Shown here one piece after another: positions 45,745-57,901 of a DNA stretch of 64,000 bases. This stretch comes from Gibbula magus (taxonomy: Eukaryota > Mollusca > Gastropoda > Trochida > Trochidae): positions 73,646,622-73,710,621 of the forward strand of contig OW388294.1 of NCBI GenBank assembly GCA_936450465.1, in the 5' to 3' direction. How positions within the stretch are numbered: the stretch's first letter is position 1; the number at the start of each line of letters is the position of its first letter. The notes beneath the pieces are model-generated. The model had not been told where the DNA came from. It saw only the letters and a list, made by a program, of their open reading frames with translations, and did not search any database. Both the position numbers and the translations under genes were made by a program.

Positions 45745-45990
45745 GACACTTGACCACAATGAGATAGGGCCTCTCGGGCCTGCCGCTTAACTACTACAAC
45801 ATGATTACAACAACAACATCACTCAGTTTCAAAATTAGTTGTTTCCTCACCATCTGTCACTCTCTTAAGAATCTTGAACACAATGAAATAGTGCCTCTCG
45901 GGTCTGCAGGTTTAACTACTACAACATGATTACAACAACATCACTCAGCTTCAAAATTAGTTTTCTCATCATTTGTAATGCCTTTGGCAA
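45745..45990. repeat. Duplicated ~125-bp segment
   Basis: CACAATGARATAGKGCCTCTCGGG, TTTAACTACTACAACATGATTACAACAACA and ACTCAGYTTCAAAATTAGTT occur twice in order. Confidence 0.75.
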
Positions 45991-46252
45991 TCTCTAACCA
46001 CTGTCCACAAGGATACTAGTTCTTAAATCAACGTATGTCTTTCGATATTCTAACACTAAGTGGCCATACTGACATTTAATTTTTTTTAAACTAGTATCTA
46101 TGTAGGGGTGAAACTTGAGCTTCTGTTCAATATGTATTGCGGTCCAGAACCCTCAGTTGCATACATTTTCAGTTCGGTTTAGAACCAAAAATTCAACAAA
46201 CTAAAACATAAAACTGAAAATATAAATATAAATATAATTTGTTTAATTCAAA

Positions 46253-46345
46253 TACAGTAGAACACGGATATAACGAACACGGATATAGCAAATAAACGGA
46301 TATAGCAAACAGTTCCTTATATCCATCACGGCGTGTTCTACTGTA
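46253..46345. mobile_element. Small pogo-type MITE with TA duplication
   Basis: TA + CAGTAGAACACGGATATAAC at 46255 is inverted at CGGCGTGTTCTACTG + TA (to 46343). CGGATATARC units recur three times inside. 89 bp, no coding capacity. The 46.35-47.4 kb flank shows nothing else. Confidence 0.75.
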
Positions 46346-47401
46346 CAAAAATATGACATGTGATACAAACCGAAAGTACACTTTGATGCATGATGCACTG
46401 AACAGAAAGCAAATACTGCAGTTCAACCAATGTAGTTGTTAACCGTTTCACCAATAAACTATTGATTACAGCACAATCGAGACCCAGTGTTATTAAGAAA
46501 CAGATTTATGTAAGAATAAACTAGAATACGAACTGATCTTACTAATACTTGTAATCTGTGTTGGCTTCTTTATTTTGAGATAAACCTTGTTTCACATTCT
46601 GTAAATATTTTACAGTTAAAAGAAACTTAAAACTCTTGATGATAATTTTTAACATATCTCTCTCAAAAAAATAAATCAATTCTGAATTTTGAGAGGGAAA
46701 AAAATTAGATCAAAAGATAGTCAGATTCTCCTACCACATATTTTTTATTTTTGGGGTAAAAATGCAACCCTCAGAAAGCAGCTAAATTAAAAAGGTTGCA
46801 AAACTTTCAAAAGAAATAAAAATAACAACAGTATTTTTACTCATTAACCATGTGCTTGTTATTCTTATCTGAAAACGGTAAAGCGAATTCTCATTTCCAC
46901 TTGGTTAAATATCCATATCCATAGAAACCAACAAAAGCAAAATCTCAACAACTGCGATTAAAATTTGATGTTCCTGTTACCCCAATCAAGACTTCATCCA
47001 TCTTTTATACTTGGCTATGACTGATCACAGGACTCAGATCTGCTCATGGAGTAGTGCCGGTACCCTGGTTCGCAGTTCACATGAAGATGGAAGTATACTC
47101 TCCGGAAACCAATGTTGATTTATTTTTTGTCAAAAGAAAACAAATGTTTTATTGAAGTATTTCTGTTTTTGTAATTACTTTCTATGGCATGCAGGGGCTG
47201 CTTCCAGGATCCTAATGAACTGAATTGTCAATGACACTTTTTTTGTAATTGAATTTTTCTTTTGACTTCGTTTTCTTTAGGACAACCATTGTAAGAATGT
47301 TTTATCTATTTTAGATTTGTGCTAATATGCAGAATAAACATATTCTACAATCTGGATACTATCACTAGGTCCTGCATATTTTCCGCTTTTTGGAATGCAC
47401 A

Positions 47402-48180
47402 ATGAGTCTTATTTCATACATCAAGTGTAGAAGGTCGTATTTCATACATCAAGTGTAGAAGGTCGTATTTCATACAATGATCCTCAAAGGTCTCATATAA
47501 TACATTGAGTGTAGAAGGTCTTATTTCATACAAAGGGGCGTCAAAGGTCTTATTTCATGTATCGAGTGTCATAGGTCTTATTTCATGTATCGAGTGTCAT
47601 AGGTCTTAATGCATACATCAAATGTCATAGGTCTAATTTCATATATCGTTTGTCAAAGGTCTTATTTCAAACATCGCTTGTCAAAGGTCTTATTTCATAC
47701 ATCAAATGTCATAGGTCTAATTTCATACATCGTTTTTCAAAGGTCTCATTTCATGCATCATTTTTCAAAGGTCTAATTTCATACAATAAGTGTCAAAGGT
47801 TTTATTTCATAAATCGAGAGTCAAAGATCTTATTTCATGACATGTATCGAGTGTCAAAGGTTTTATTTCATACATTGAGTGTCAAAGGTCTTATTTCATG
47901 TATCGAGTGTCAAGTCTTTTCATGTATCGAGTGTCAAAGGTCTTATTCATACAGTGCTTGTCAAAGGTTTTATTTGATATATCGAGTGTCAAAGGTCTTA
48001 TTCATACAGTGTGTGTCAAAGGTATTATTTCATATATCGAATGTCATAGGTCATATTTCATACATGAACTTGTCAAAGGTCTTAATTCATACAATAAGTG
48101 TCAAAGGTTTTATTTCATAATCGAGAGTCAAAGGTCATTTTTTCTACACTGAGTGTTGAAGGTCTTATTCAATACACCAA
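47402..48180. repeat. Degenerate 28-bp tandem array
   Basis: Units close to AAGGTCTTATTTCATACATC + GAGTGTCA recur about 28 times with indels. The plus-strand 156-codon frame (47650-48120) rich in ISYIKCHRS-type repeats is a by-product. Confidence 0.9.
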
Positions 48181-50150
48181 GTAAACACTGGTTAGTTGAT
48201 GACAACTGACAATCTCTTCCCAGAGAAAACTCCCTTCAGATTTTCTATTGTAACCTATGTTACATGTCAAGCACTTTCTGGGATAGAAAGAGAATCCTGA
48301 TTGGTTGCATCAATTGTGCAAACACTGTCAAACAGTGACGGGATTACAAATTTGTAACAGAGTTAACTATAGGAAATCTGAAGGGAGTAACATCTGTAAG
48401 AAGAGAATGTACAACAGAATGTGAATCAAATGTAATATAGTCACAACTTTCCATTGCCTTCAGAATAAAACCATGCAATGAGGATATTGAAGATGAACTT
48501 CTTTCATTGGTTTACAATTTCAATGTTACATGTCTTATAACCGATCACAAAACACAAATCAATATTCAAATGTCTTTAATGATTTTGTTGCATCAATTTT
48601 CTTACAAAACAAATTTAACAATCATTTTATCAGCTAATACACAATGTAAATACATAAAAGTCAAACTAACATCATTGGTCTGCTCTATCTGAGGTGAACA
48701 CAGGAAGATGGTGATCTTCCCTCATGATAAACTTGTAAAGGACACATTAAATGTCACAAAATGAAATTTTCTCTCACAAAACAAATTTAACAATCATTAT
48801 ATTCTGCAAAGGCATTGATCTGATGTACAGTAAGTAAGATAGCTAACATGTCACAATCTTCCTTGTCAAAGTCTACACCATCTCCCTCATAATAAACTTC
48901 AATACAGATCAAAGATCTCAGAGTTCAAACTTCTTTCAAAGAGATGTGTATAAAATTATGCAATATTACGAAAAAGATGCAGTCACATTAAAAAGATGCA
49001 AATAGCATGAATGCAACATGTATCAATCATAAAAGATTTCTAGAAGTGACAGTGTCTACAGGAAGAAATGGTTGGACACTCATTGAAATGCAGATCAAGC
49101 AGGGTTTCAAATAACTGACAACTAGTGAAGAAGTTTCTGGGCAAGTACAATGTAAATTCAAAGACAATATGATCATGTTGATATATTTTGTTAGCTTGAA
49201 TAGGTTTGGGCTAAGAAAAAATGCACGATTTAGAGTGGCTAAATAGCAAATCTAGCCATTAGTGACAATAGGGCTAGAGGTTTAAAAAGCAACCATCCCT
49301 ACTCAACCTTTAATTCTTTTGCAAAAACAAGTTGGCCATCATGTTCACCATTTTGCAAATGGCCCCAACTGAAACTAACTACCAAGAGGCTGTCAAACAC
49401 TATGGCAAATTCTTTTGCAAATATAATTTCAATCCCAGCAAAATGTGCATCAACTTCCCCTGCAAGGCATAGCTCCCGCCAGTTTCTATCTCAAGCAAAT
49501 TTAAGCCTTTAAGTACAAATGAGAGTGCAGTTATGTTTCCGGTATGCTTATCACGATCATTAGCTCCTCAACTTGCATCATTCAACATCAAGGTTACCCT
49601 CAACTTCTCTCGTAAATCATAACTCATGCAAGTCTGTCATAGGATAATTTAAGCCTTGCTGCATTTTGTTAATTTTTCTGTGCTAGTATAGCAGCAAACT
49701 CCATATTGCATGCTGCAATATTAGCTGGGAAAAGTTAATGAAGACTTTAGTAACTTGTGATCACTTTCTTGCTTTATGAAAGATGCAACTGTCAATCTGA
49801 GATAAATTAGTTTAACGATCAATTTATATTACCGGTATTCATAATTCAGCCACTATGGAAACTTTGACACTTTGGTGACACCTCAGAGTTATCTCCACTG
49901 GGACAACAATTTGTAGGAGAAGCATCAACAATGTTATAAATGAAAGGAACGATATCGACTGGTGCATACCAGGAGGGCTCAATTGATAAAACGATAACTT
50001 TTGTTTTATTGTTTATACAAACCTCAAATCTTGTTATAAATGAAATAAAAATCACCAACCCAGTATCTACATAATTTATGACGTGTTCAAATAGATTAAT
50101 TATTTTTAGTTCCTTGCCAGTGAGGCTAACGCAAGAGCAGTACCATTTAG
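48181..50150. other. Non-coding stretch
   Basis: A short direct repeat (TCACAAAACAAATTTAACAATCATT-type at 48.60 and 48.77 kb) is seen. A 70-codon minus-strand frame at 50058-49846 looks mildly protein-like but has no motif or splice support. Confidence 0.35.
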
Positions 50151-50294
50151 AGAATAACCAACGAGGTACGAGTGATTACGGGAAATATCCATGAGTCTAA
50201 ATAATGTTCAGCCACGAGCTTTAGCGAGTGGCTCTGAACATTATTTAGACAAGTGGATATTTCCCGTAATCACTCGTACCGAGTTGGTTATTCT
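50151..50294. mobile_element. Foldback (MITE-like) element, ~65-bp arms
   Basis: AGAATAACCAACGAGGTACG ... AATAATGTTCAGCCAC is repeated inverted as GTGGCTCTGAACATTATTTA ... GAGTTGGTTATTCT around a ~12-base loop (GAGCTTTAGCGA). Arms differ at only a few positions. No protein. The whole 144 bp would form a long hairpin. Confidence 0.85.
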
Positions 50295-51399
50295 ATATAT
50301 TGTCCATTATGCAATCAAATTGTCCAAATTACGCTTTGTTATTACATTTTCATGTTGGCGGCCGCTGTGAAGGACCCGTCGGCACAGTAACATTGTGACG
50401 TCATAAGATAATTCGTCGCATCAGACCATTGTTTTATGACGTCATAGTCATTCTTTCTCCGGGTAACCGACCAATCAACGTTGAGAATCACTTGAAAGCA
50501 CATGTGCAAATATCACAAAAATAATCACCTGTGTCTTCTCACCCATATGGGTAATATTACCATTTAACTACTTGCATTCTAATGCTGTATAAAACAGTGT
50601 TTAGTCGCCTCATTTTTAAATAAACTTTAAATAATGTTACTTCACTTGTCAATACTTCATAAATCAAACACTGAAGTTGATTCTTAACAATTGGCACAGA
50701 AAGACATCAGCAGGCACCAGTCGATATGTTTCATGTGTGCTTATTTGGTGAGGGATTCTTTTCCCAACTGAAGCGTTTTCATTGTTATCAGGAGATGCTA
50801 GTTTAGCACTGATGTAACAAAGTCAACAATAATTACAAATGTTTCTTTTAAAATCAAATAACTGTATGTTTAAATATATGAATTGTTATCTATAAGCATG
50901 TCATATAAGCATGTCGGGTTAGGTGGCTTGCTGACCGTTGCTTGACCCCTCTCTTAAACTAGAAGGCTGTGTGATGGTCAAACCAGAATGTAAACACTTG
51001 GCTTGAGCTGACCATACCATTGTACAGTTCCTGTTTACATCCACAGTAACGACAAATGGTCAGATAATATTCTGGTGTAGGTAGGGAACAATGGTATCGT
51101 AATTCTTGAACTTTGATCTCGTGACACTGACCATGCATGACAGGGTAAGGTCGAGCCAGCTACCAAACCGTTAAATACCGGCGATTGCCAGCTAAGAAGA
51201 CAGAACCTGTCTTGACATCATTTAGGTTCACACAACGTAAGGTCTAGCCTGACCTGGAGGCTTGTCACTATGTCTGCTCGGAATAAAAGACTTGGAGGGA
51301 ATTAATCTCTGTCTTGTGTTACTGATTGTGGTATATGTGACCATCGAGTCAATCAGCCACAGAGAAATATACAAGATAAGACAGACATTGCTGCCACAA
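50295..51399. other. Non-coding stretch with TGACGTCAT-like motifs
   Basis: GTGACGTCATAAG and TATGACGTCATAG at about 50.4 kb resemble those inside the 13-kb element. No gene recognised. Confidence 0.4.
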
Positions 51400-52470
51400 T
51401 GTCACCTGTCACCTTTCAGTATTTCAATTAACAATTACCTACGAAGAATGAAGACAAAGAAAATGTTGGTCTTCTTTTTTTTTACTTGTGGGATGTTGTT
51501 TCAACTTAACAACAGTGCTATTAAGACGCACGTTCACTGAAAACAAACCTTGCATCAACAAGGTCATCTTCCTCTGGTACATGTATGGTGAGAACAAACC
51601 TTGCAACCACAAAGTCATCTACCTCTTGTAGAGTACCTAAGTCAATCTTTTGACATCAGCCTGAGAAGAATGAAGACAAGAAAATGTTGCGTTTGTTTGT
51701 TTTACTTATGAAATGTTGTTTCAAATTAAGAAAAGTGCTGTGTTGACACATGTACCTTGAACACAAACCTTGCAACCACAAGGTCATCTACCGCTTGTAC
51801 AGGTACTCACTTTCAGTATTTCAACTGACAATTACCGAAGACAAATGAAAACAAGAAAATGTATTCTTTGTTTTACTTAAGGACACAAACCAAAGAGAAG
51901 AAGAGGCTTTGTGGAATTGTTCACTTAATAAAAATATAACCTTTTATGTAAGGTTTATGGCGAATATTATTTGAATTGTTTTTCAAATTGCCTCGATAGG
52001 CTGATCTGGCTAGGTTTCCAGAGTCCAGTGACTGATGATCTTGTACATGATATTGATATATTTATATATGTACCTTCATTGTACTCTGACCTATTAACCC
52101 TTGGGAACAAATAAAACAAAATAAAAATTTAAAATTTGGACAGACTCAGCAAGTCACTTGCTAAGAATCTAAATAGTTTGTTTTACTTATGAAATGTTGT
52201 TTCAAAAGTGCTGTGCCGATGCACATACCTTGAAAACAAACCTTGTATCCACAAGGTCATCTCCCTCTTGTACATGTACTTACTTTCAATATTTCAACTG
52301 AAATTTACCTAAAACAAATGGAAGCAAGAAAATGTTGACTTCTTTGTGTTACTTGTGGAATGTTGCTTCAGCAGAAAGCAAACCTTGCAACCACAAGGTC
52401 ATCTACAACTTGTAAAGTATCTAAGTCAAACTTTCACTATATCACCTGACATTTACCCAAGACCTGATGA
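51400..52470. repeat. Mid-repetitive cluster carrying the 51-bp module
   Basis: Three to four imperfect repeats of a ~200-300-bp unit: GAAGACAAGAAAATGTTG, TTTTACTTRTGRAATGTTG, then AACAAACCTTGCAACCACAAGGTCATCTACC. The last module is the 51-bp unit arrayed at 60.2 kb. The segment from ~51790 to 52030 (ACAGGTACTCACTTTCAG to CTAGGTTTCCAGAGTCCAG) reappears at ~60590-60845. Confidence 0.75.
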
Positions 52471-53407
52471 ATAAGAGGATTGTGGCAAAGACATTTAAGG
52501 TCAAAATTGTCATTTTAATCTTATTTTGTTCCTACACTTACATTTCCTACTTTTTGATTCCCGCTTTTGTAACAACCAAGATGGTCACACCCAAGTGGTG
52601 TTGGTTACTGTACAGTGTACACCAACAGAATATACCAAGTTAATGGTACCTAAAGTTTGTGTTAAAAACTTAACCACTACATACATGATTTTCTTGTCCT
52701 GTGCACACCCGCACCTTGGTTTCAAGGATGGTTATTAGGATTTTTGTTGAAATATACAATAGTCCACATAAACACTGTCTTAGAAACTAACAGTGCTGTA
52801 CTAACTGTACAAGCTACCATTTTGCAAAGCTGGAAACACTTAGTTTCTAGACAATTACCTGAGAAGGATGAAGACAAGAAAAGAATGACACAAACTATCA
52901 GTACACAACAGATCGTCATAACGATCAAAAGAAAAGTGATGATTTGTGTGGACATGTGATGTGACGAGGTTAAGAGGTCTGGTCCCCAAGATGACAGGTC
53001 TCTCTATACTCCATCCTCTAGATAGCCCTATCATCACAAAGAACAAAGTCTGATTATCAAATGGTCCATCTGGGCTATACCAATATCTTTACTGCTTCTG
53101 GCCAAGTTACTATTTGTGATTATTGATCAAACCATTTTTGTTTTTCCTTCTGTGCCATTTTTGAGTAACAAGAGTTCATTGTGTACAGAAGTTATAAATA
53201 TATTTTATTTTATTTATTTCAAATAAACGACATAATCCTTGCAGTCCTGCAAGGATGCAGAAAAGTGTTTGACTTTAAGGCAAGACTGTGGCAGTAATTG
53301 CATATAATCCCGCCAGGCATTGATTGGAATTGAAATCATTAGCCCACCGACCACTACAGAAGAGATGACAAGAGAATAACTTCAAATCAATAAAGCCCTT
53401 CCTTTGT
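52471..53407. other. Non-coding stretch
   Basis: A hydrophobic 77-codon minus-strand frame (52955-52722) contains a fragment of the neighbouring repeat (CCTTCTCAGGTAATTGTC), so I do not call it a gene. Nothing else recognised. Confidence 0.35.
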
Positions 53408-53702
53408 TGTGAGAAATGAGGTGAGGTGATAAGAGGTATAACCTCACTTTCAAGAGTATTTCATTCATATCACGACTGTTAGTATTATTGCAGGGAGAAA
53501 GCCAGCAATGCCATGGTGGCTATGCATTGTGCTGGAACTAGGGCTCCGTGGGTTGTACAACGCTGAGTTTCAGAGTAGAATTGCACCCAAACCTTAGTGC
53601 ACATAGAACAGACCTCTACAGCAGACAAAGTTGACAAGCCCCTGGCAGGTTTCGAACCTTGAGCCTCTTGATCCGAAGCTAAACATGCTGACAACTGCCC
53701 CT
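53408..53702 (-). mobile_element. SINE copy, diverged
   Basis: Family body (TTTCAAGAGTATTTCATTCATATCACGACTGTTAGTATTATTGCAGGGAGAAAGCC) with a short deletion after GGCTATGCATTG and the head GGCAGGTTTCGAACC ... CATGCTGACAACTGCCCC. Confidence 0.78.
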
Positions 53703-53876
53703 TTCAGAATTTGAAAAGCTGATGTTGATATATGACATCATGTGATCTCTCATTTATTAACATCAAAGACTAACTAAATGTCAGAACTAACTATCTAATA
53801 GCTAACTATTGAGTGACCAATCTGCCGAATGTGTTGTCAAATCGGTGCTCAAATCGGTGCTCAAATCAATCTTGGG

Positions 53877-54239
53877 TTAAAGGCGCTGTAGCACGTTTTT
53901 TCGCTGAAATAAGTCGATGAAATGTATTTGAAAAATAATGTAAACAATAGTAAAACACCCTTCTCTCTTCGGAAAATCAAGTTGCAAATGAGTGTACATG
54001 GTTCCGTAAAGCCATGGGAATTTTTTTTGTCATTCGAATATAATAAAATGTGTTCACAATAAAATGGCCGCCATGCAATTTTGGCTTTATACGCAAAACC
54101 GTTATTACCACTACGGATCATTGGTTTGTGTAATAAGATGTTTTACCCTCTAAATTAAATATAAATGACAAAAACAATCATTATAAATGAGAAATTTGAA
54201 AAAGTAAAATTTGCAAAAAACGTGCTACAGCGCCTTTAA
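53877..54239. mobile_element. TTAA-flanked MITE (piggyBac-like), copy 2
   Basis: Element 53881-54235 with TTAA on both sides. Ends are AGGCGCTGTAGCACGTTTTT and its inverse ...AAAACGTGCTACAGCGCCT. Aligns from end to end with the copy at 31.23 kb, in the same orientation. The minus-strand 86-codon frame inside is fortuitous. Confidence 0.9.
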
Positions 54240-55104
54240 GATAAGGTAACTCACTGAACAAAAATATTGTGCACGACAAAAGCAAAAGCACAGAATTACA
54301 GAGACGAGACTAATTCAAACCTTGCAACGGTCACATACCAGTTATAGAGTTTATGAGATGTTCCTTTGATATCATTTAAGAAATGTAACCATGAAGACAT
54401 TTTAACATATTTTAACATATCATTTATAAGACTTGGGTATAGTGTAGCAGTAAGAAACCTTATTTGTCATGCTGGCTTTAGGAATGCGAATACAGAAAAG
54501 AGGTCCTGAAATTGATAAGAAAATGGTTATCAAAGCTCCTCACAGCCTTTTTTATCATGTAATCGCTGAAGAAATTTCCATTTTATTTATAGTCAGGAAT
54601 AGTCAGAATCAGTCAAATATGCTTATCATAGATTCTACAAAATTGAATTCTACCCTGTGAAATAATTACGATCTACTCAAGTTTTATGAAAGTGTAAAAA
54701 GGTTAAGTAAGATACTCTCATTTCAAACACTGCATTGAATTTCAGTGTTCATATGGCTACCAAATGTCAACAATCAACATTTGAAAGTTGAGCCATATAT
54801 GTTAAAGCTCTGCGAGTGCAGTTTATGATGGATCACAACCCAGTCTTGTTCATCAAAAATTATGATGGTAGATCAATATATCAATACCATGATTGTAATA
54901 TTGTTTCTATTTTATCACATCTTGTGAGAGTCTTGAATTCGACTTGGTGTTTTTTTTATCTAGTTTATTAATGTAGCAATTTCATATATAGTCTATTTTA
55001 TCACATCTTGTGATAGTTTTTTAATTTAATTTGGTGCTTTTAGTTAATAGCAATTTCGTTTTATTTTTGATAATGGGGGCAGTTCTAGTTTCGGTAAACT
55101 CTGG
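54240..55104. other. Non-coding stretch
   Basis: ATTTTATCACATCTTGTGA occurs twice (about 54.91 and 55.00 kb). Otherwise nothing recognised. Confidence 0.4.
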
Positions 55105-55115
55105 AACTTGAATTT

Positions 55116-55194
55116 GAGCATGCGCAAGACATATGAGCATGCGCAGTTGTAACTTGGTGCTTCCTTTGTTGTCAGTTCCATTGTTTCCGCCATT
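55116..55194 (+). promoter_or_regulatory. Possible promoter: two GAGCATGCGCA sites and a YY1-like site
   Basis: GAGCATGCGCA occurs at 55116-55126 and 55135-55145. It contains the ATGCGCA half of NRF-1-type sites. TTTCCGCCATT at 55184-55194 resembles a YY1 site. They lie 50-130 bases upstream of the ATG of the gag-like frames. Function is inferred from motif and position only. Confidence 0.3.
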
Positions 55195-55245
55195 AATAAC
55201 AGTACATTTGTTGGTCATTATATGTGATTCACACCTACATCACGT

Positions 55246-56025
55246 CATGTCTTCCTGTCGATCTTCCCGTCGATCTTCCCGTCGAACCCGCTAATCATGG
55301 CCCAGACAGACTGTCGAAGAAGTAAGCAGTGCAGACAAGCAGGAAGAAAACACTGTTGCGTCGAATGTCGATGACCTGAGGGCTCGCTACGTGATGAACA
55401 ACCCGGGGGTATTCGACAGCAATCCCCGGAATTGGTACACAGCCCAGTTACGCCGTCGTATTGAAGCAGACTTTGGATTATCTGTGCCTACATCGCTAAC
55501 TAAAGCACAGTTGCTGCACATCTACACAAGAAATCAAAGACTGTCGATGCCAACAGTCATCACCAGTCGACCTCTCATCAACTAGCGACCATGGACAGAG
55601 ACAGCGAGGCTACCCCCACGTCTAGCGGTGTCACATTGGAGGGGCTTGCAGAATCTGTACAAACTCTCGCCTCTATGGTGTCAGCTATGAAGGACAAATT
55701 AGCCGCTCCTGCGTCAGTACCCAGTGCCTCGGGTATCACCAATCCTGCCAATTACAATCTCGGAACTGTTATGGACCATCAAGACAGGGGTTCACACCGG
55801 TCCAACCCAAACAACGTGCCCCGTCTAGATACTACATCGTCCACTCTACACAAGCAGATTGTAGAAGGTATGGACATCAACTTAGCTTTGCTCCTTATGT
55901 CGGATGAAGTACAATGCAATCCCCGTACCATCCAAGTAGGAAATGGGGAATTCCAAATTAAATCTAATTCTGACCCCCGACTTCACAAAGCTAGTGATCA
56001 ATTAAGTCGCAAACAAGAAAACTGA
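55246..56025 (+). pseudogene. Retroelement gag-like fragment (two frames)
   Basis: From the ATG at 55246 a frame rich in Arg/Ser meets TAA after 15 codons. It stays open as SWPRQTVEEVSSADKQ ... NNPGVFDSNPRNWYTAQLRRR to TAG at 55585; the stretch LRRRIEADFGLSVPTSLTKA looks SAP-like. Five bases later the frame changes to one from 55591 (LEGLAESVQTLASMVSAMKD, then KQIVEGMDINLALLLMSDE and FQIKSNSDPRL) that ends at 56025. The second part resembles the ORF1/gag product of DIRS-like or related retroelements as I remember them. No reverse transcriptase or recombinase follows, so this is a 5' fragment. It could also be an exon of a domesticated gene. Confidence 0.45.
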
Positions 56026-56162
56026 TTGAGAACAAACTTTCAGGTAGTTAATATCATCAGTCCCAGGGGTTGTAAGATGTTCTCTCTAGCAAAGCATTCA
56101 AGAAGACTCCCGAGTCAGGAAAATCGTTAATGTGAAAGGTGATTGATATTTCCAACAGGTTA

Positions 56163-56322
56163 GGTGAGGTGAGGTGAGGTGAGGTGAGGTGAGGTGATTT
56201 GGGGTTTACCGCTGGTTTCAAGAGTATTTCACTAAAATCGCGGCTGCTAGTATTATTGCAGGGAGAAAGCCCACAATGCATGTGGCTATGCATTGTGGTG
56301 AAACCTGCGAGCATAGGCTGTA
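56163..56322 (-). mobile_element. SINE copy, tail half, with long GGTGA tail
   Basis: AGGTGAGGTGAGGTGAGGTG (about seven GGTGA units), then TTTGGGGTTTACCGCTGGTTTCAAGAGTATTTCAC, GGCTGCTAGTATTATTGCAGGG and GTGAAACCTGCGAGCATAGGCTG. The head is missing: the copy is truncated at its 5' end. Confidence 0.82.
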
Positions 56323-57566
56323 TATCCTACAGATTACAAAGTATCTATAGGCCTATCCATTAAAAAGGATTCACTCATTTAAATGTTTGTTTTCCTTTCG
56401 ACAATTATAAGCTAGTGATTACTAGAATTTTGAAACATTTGCATGACAGACTTGAATATGTGAAGCATTGAGATGTCAATTTACATAAATTTATGTTTTT
56501 TATACTAATTCTGGGAGAAGGGTAGGCTACATAGTAGATCTACCTACACCTGATGTTAAAGCACACAAGTCGAACCCTTTTCTTTGTAAATATTGTTTAT
56601 GAGCTATTTTCTTATATTTTCATAAAAAATATATATAGGGTAGACTGCGGCAAGAGGACCAGTCCGGGGAAGACGCCCACCCTTAAAATAGAACTAAGTC
56701 ACGTGATATCTTCATCCACGTGGTGTTGAGAAGCCTCGTCTTCGAATGCGCCGTCAAGGTTTGAAAGGTCACGACCACCGTCACTCACGTAAGTTGATAA
56801 TTCTACAACAATGCTTTTTACCACATGTTGTGTAACTTTTGCCAATACGATAAACGTTTGTTACTCTTTCCCTATTTCTTACAATCTCAGTTCAATACAT
56901 TTTCTGGATAGGTCAATATCTGATACATCACGCCAGTTGAAAAATCAGCTTCAAACTAACGTGATGGCGACGTTATGTGACGTGTGCAAAATATATAAGC
57001 CTTGGGGCAAAACGCCTGCCAGTGTTTTGGGAAAAACGCCCACCCTAGGCCTCTTGCCCCGCCGGGTGGGCGTTTTACCCAAAATAATAAATACTTATTT
57101 AACATTTAATTATGCATTTCATAAACCTTTATTCGATATCTGAATCATTCTAAAATCGTCATAATCAGTAAATAAATTGAGGAATATAATAAAAATACAT
57201 TTATCAACCAAAACTGGGTTCCACAGGAGATATCTTTTTGACAGTAGATTTTGCACAATGCCAAGCTAACGTCAACAACATGACATCACAATGTTTTTGC
57301 ATCTTCAAGTAATGACATCACAATGCTATGACGTCACAATCATGATGACGTCACAATGCTATGACATCACAGCTCTTGAAGCCATATGGCAGTGTTGTGT
57401 TTAGAGATGTTTATTTTTCATCAAAAACCAATGAAGAATAATTTTGGATGATTGATAAAAGTAAAAATATCCTCGGCAAGCCTCGGATATTTGTAACTTA
57501 CTTTACAAAATTTAATTCGCAAGGAAGATCTCAATAACTCAATTGCCTAGTTATTTTTGTTTTCAG

Positions 57567-57901
57567 GATGGTCAGGAACTATAAGCGAAAAAGTAACCGA
57601 GGTAACTATATACGGGAACAACAACCTCTTGACCCTGCCTCCCCACAGTACCCACAAGATGCAGCCACTGGATAGATGCTATTTTAAGTCTCTGAAACAT
57701 GCATACAACCAGAACGCTGACCACTGGATGGCATCAAACCCAGGACGTCGCATTTCAATATATGAGATAGCAGAGCTTTCTTGCAAAGCTATTTTGGCGT
57801 CTGCTACACCAGAAAAAGCCATAAATGGCTTTAAACTTGGCAGACTGTGGCCAATGGATCCAGGTGTCTTCAATGAAGCTGACTTTGCAGCTTCAAACTG
57901 A
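57567..57901 (+). pseudogene. C-terminal part of a pogo/Tigger-like (DDE_1) transposase
   Basis: After TTTTTGTTTTCAG/GATGG (acceptor-like), a frame reads SGTISEKVTEV, LLTLPPHSTHKMQPLDRCYF, YNQNADHWMASNPGRRISIY, EIAELSCKAILASATP, INGFKLGRLWPMDPGVFNEADF. LPPHSTHKMQPLD carries the third catalytic Asp of DDD pogo-type enzymes; the rest matches the conserved DDE_1 C-terminus. The second catalytic Asp motif (DGH-like) would fall at the left border, where GATGGTCA is present but out of frame. The frame ends at TGA (57899-57901), where family members continue; the next frame (LTEEDENVPPD) shows a one-base slip. Confidence 0.85.

Noticed and set aside
47650..48152. 156-codon frame with ISYIKCHRS repeats
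   Set aside because: Produced by the degenerate 28-bp tandem array; neighbouring frame also open.
49846..50058. 70-codon minus-strand frame as an exon
   Set aside because: Mildly protein-like but no splice consensus at either end and no recognisable family.
52722..52959. Small membrane protein on the minus strand
   Set aside because: Hydrophobic but overlaps a member of the local dispersed repeat, and an opposite-strand frame is equally open.
53861..54121. 86-codon frame on the minus strand
   Set aside because: Lies inside the TTAA-flanked MITE; the equivalent frame is not conserved in the copy at 31.2 kb.
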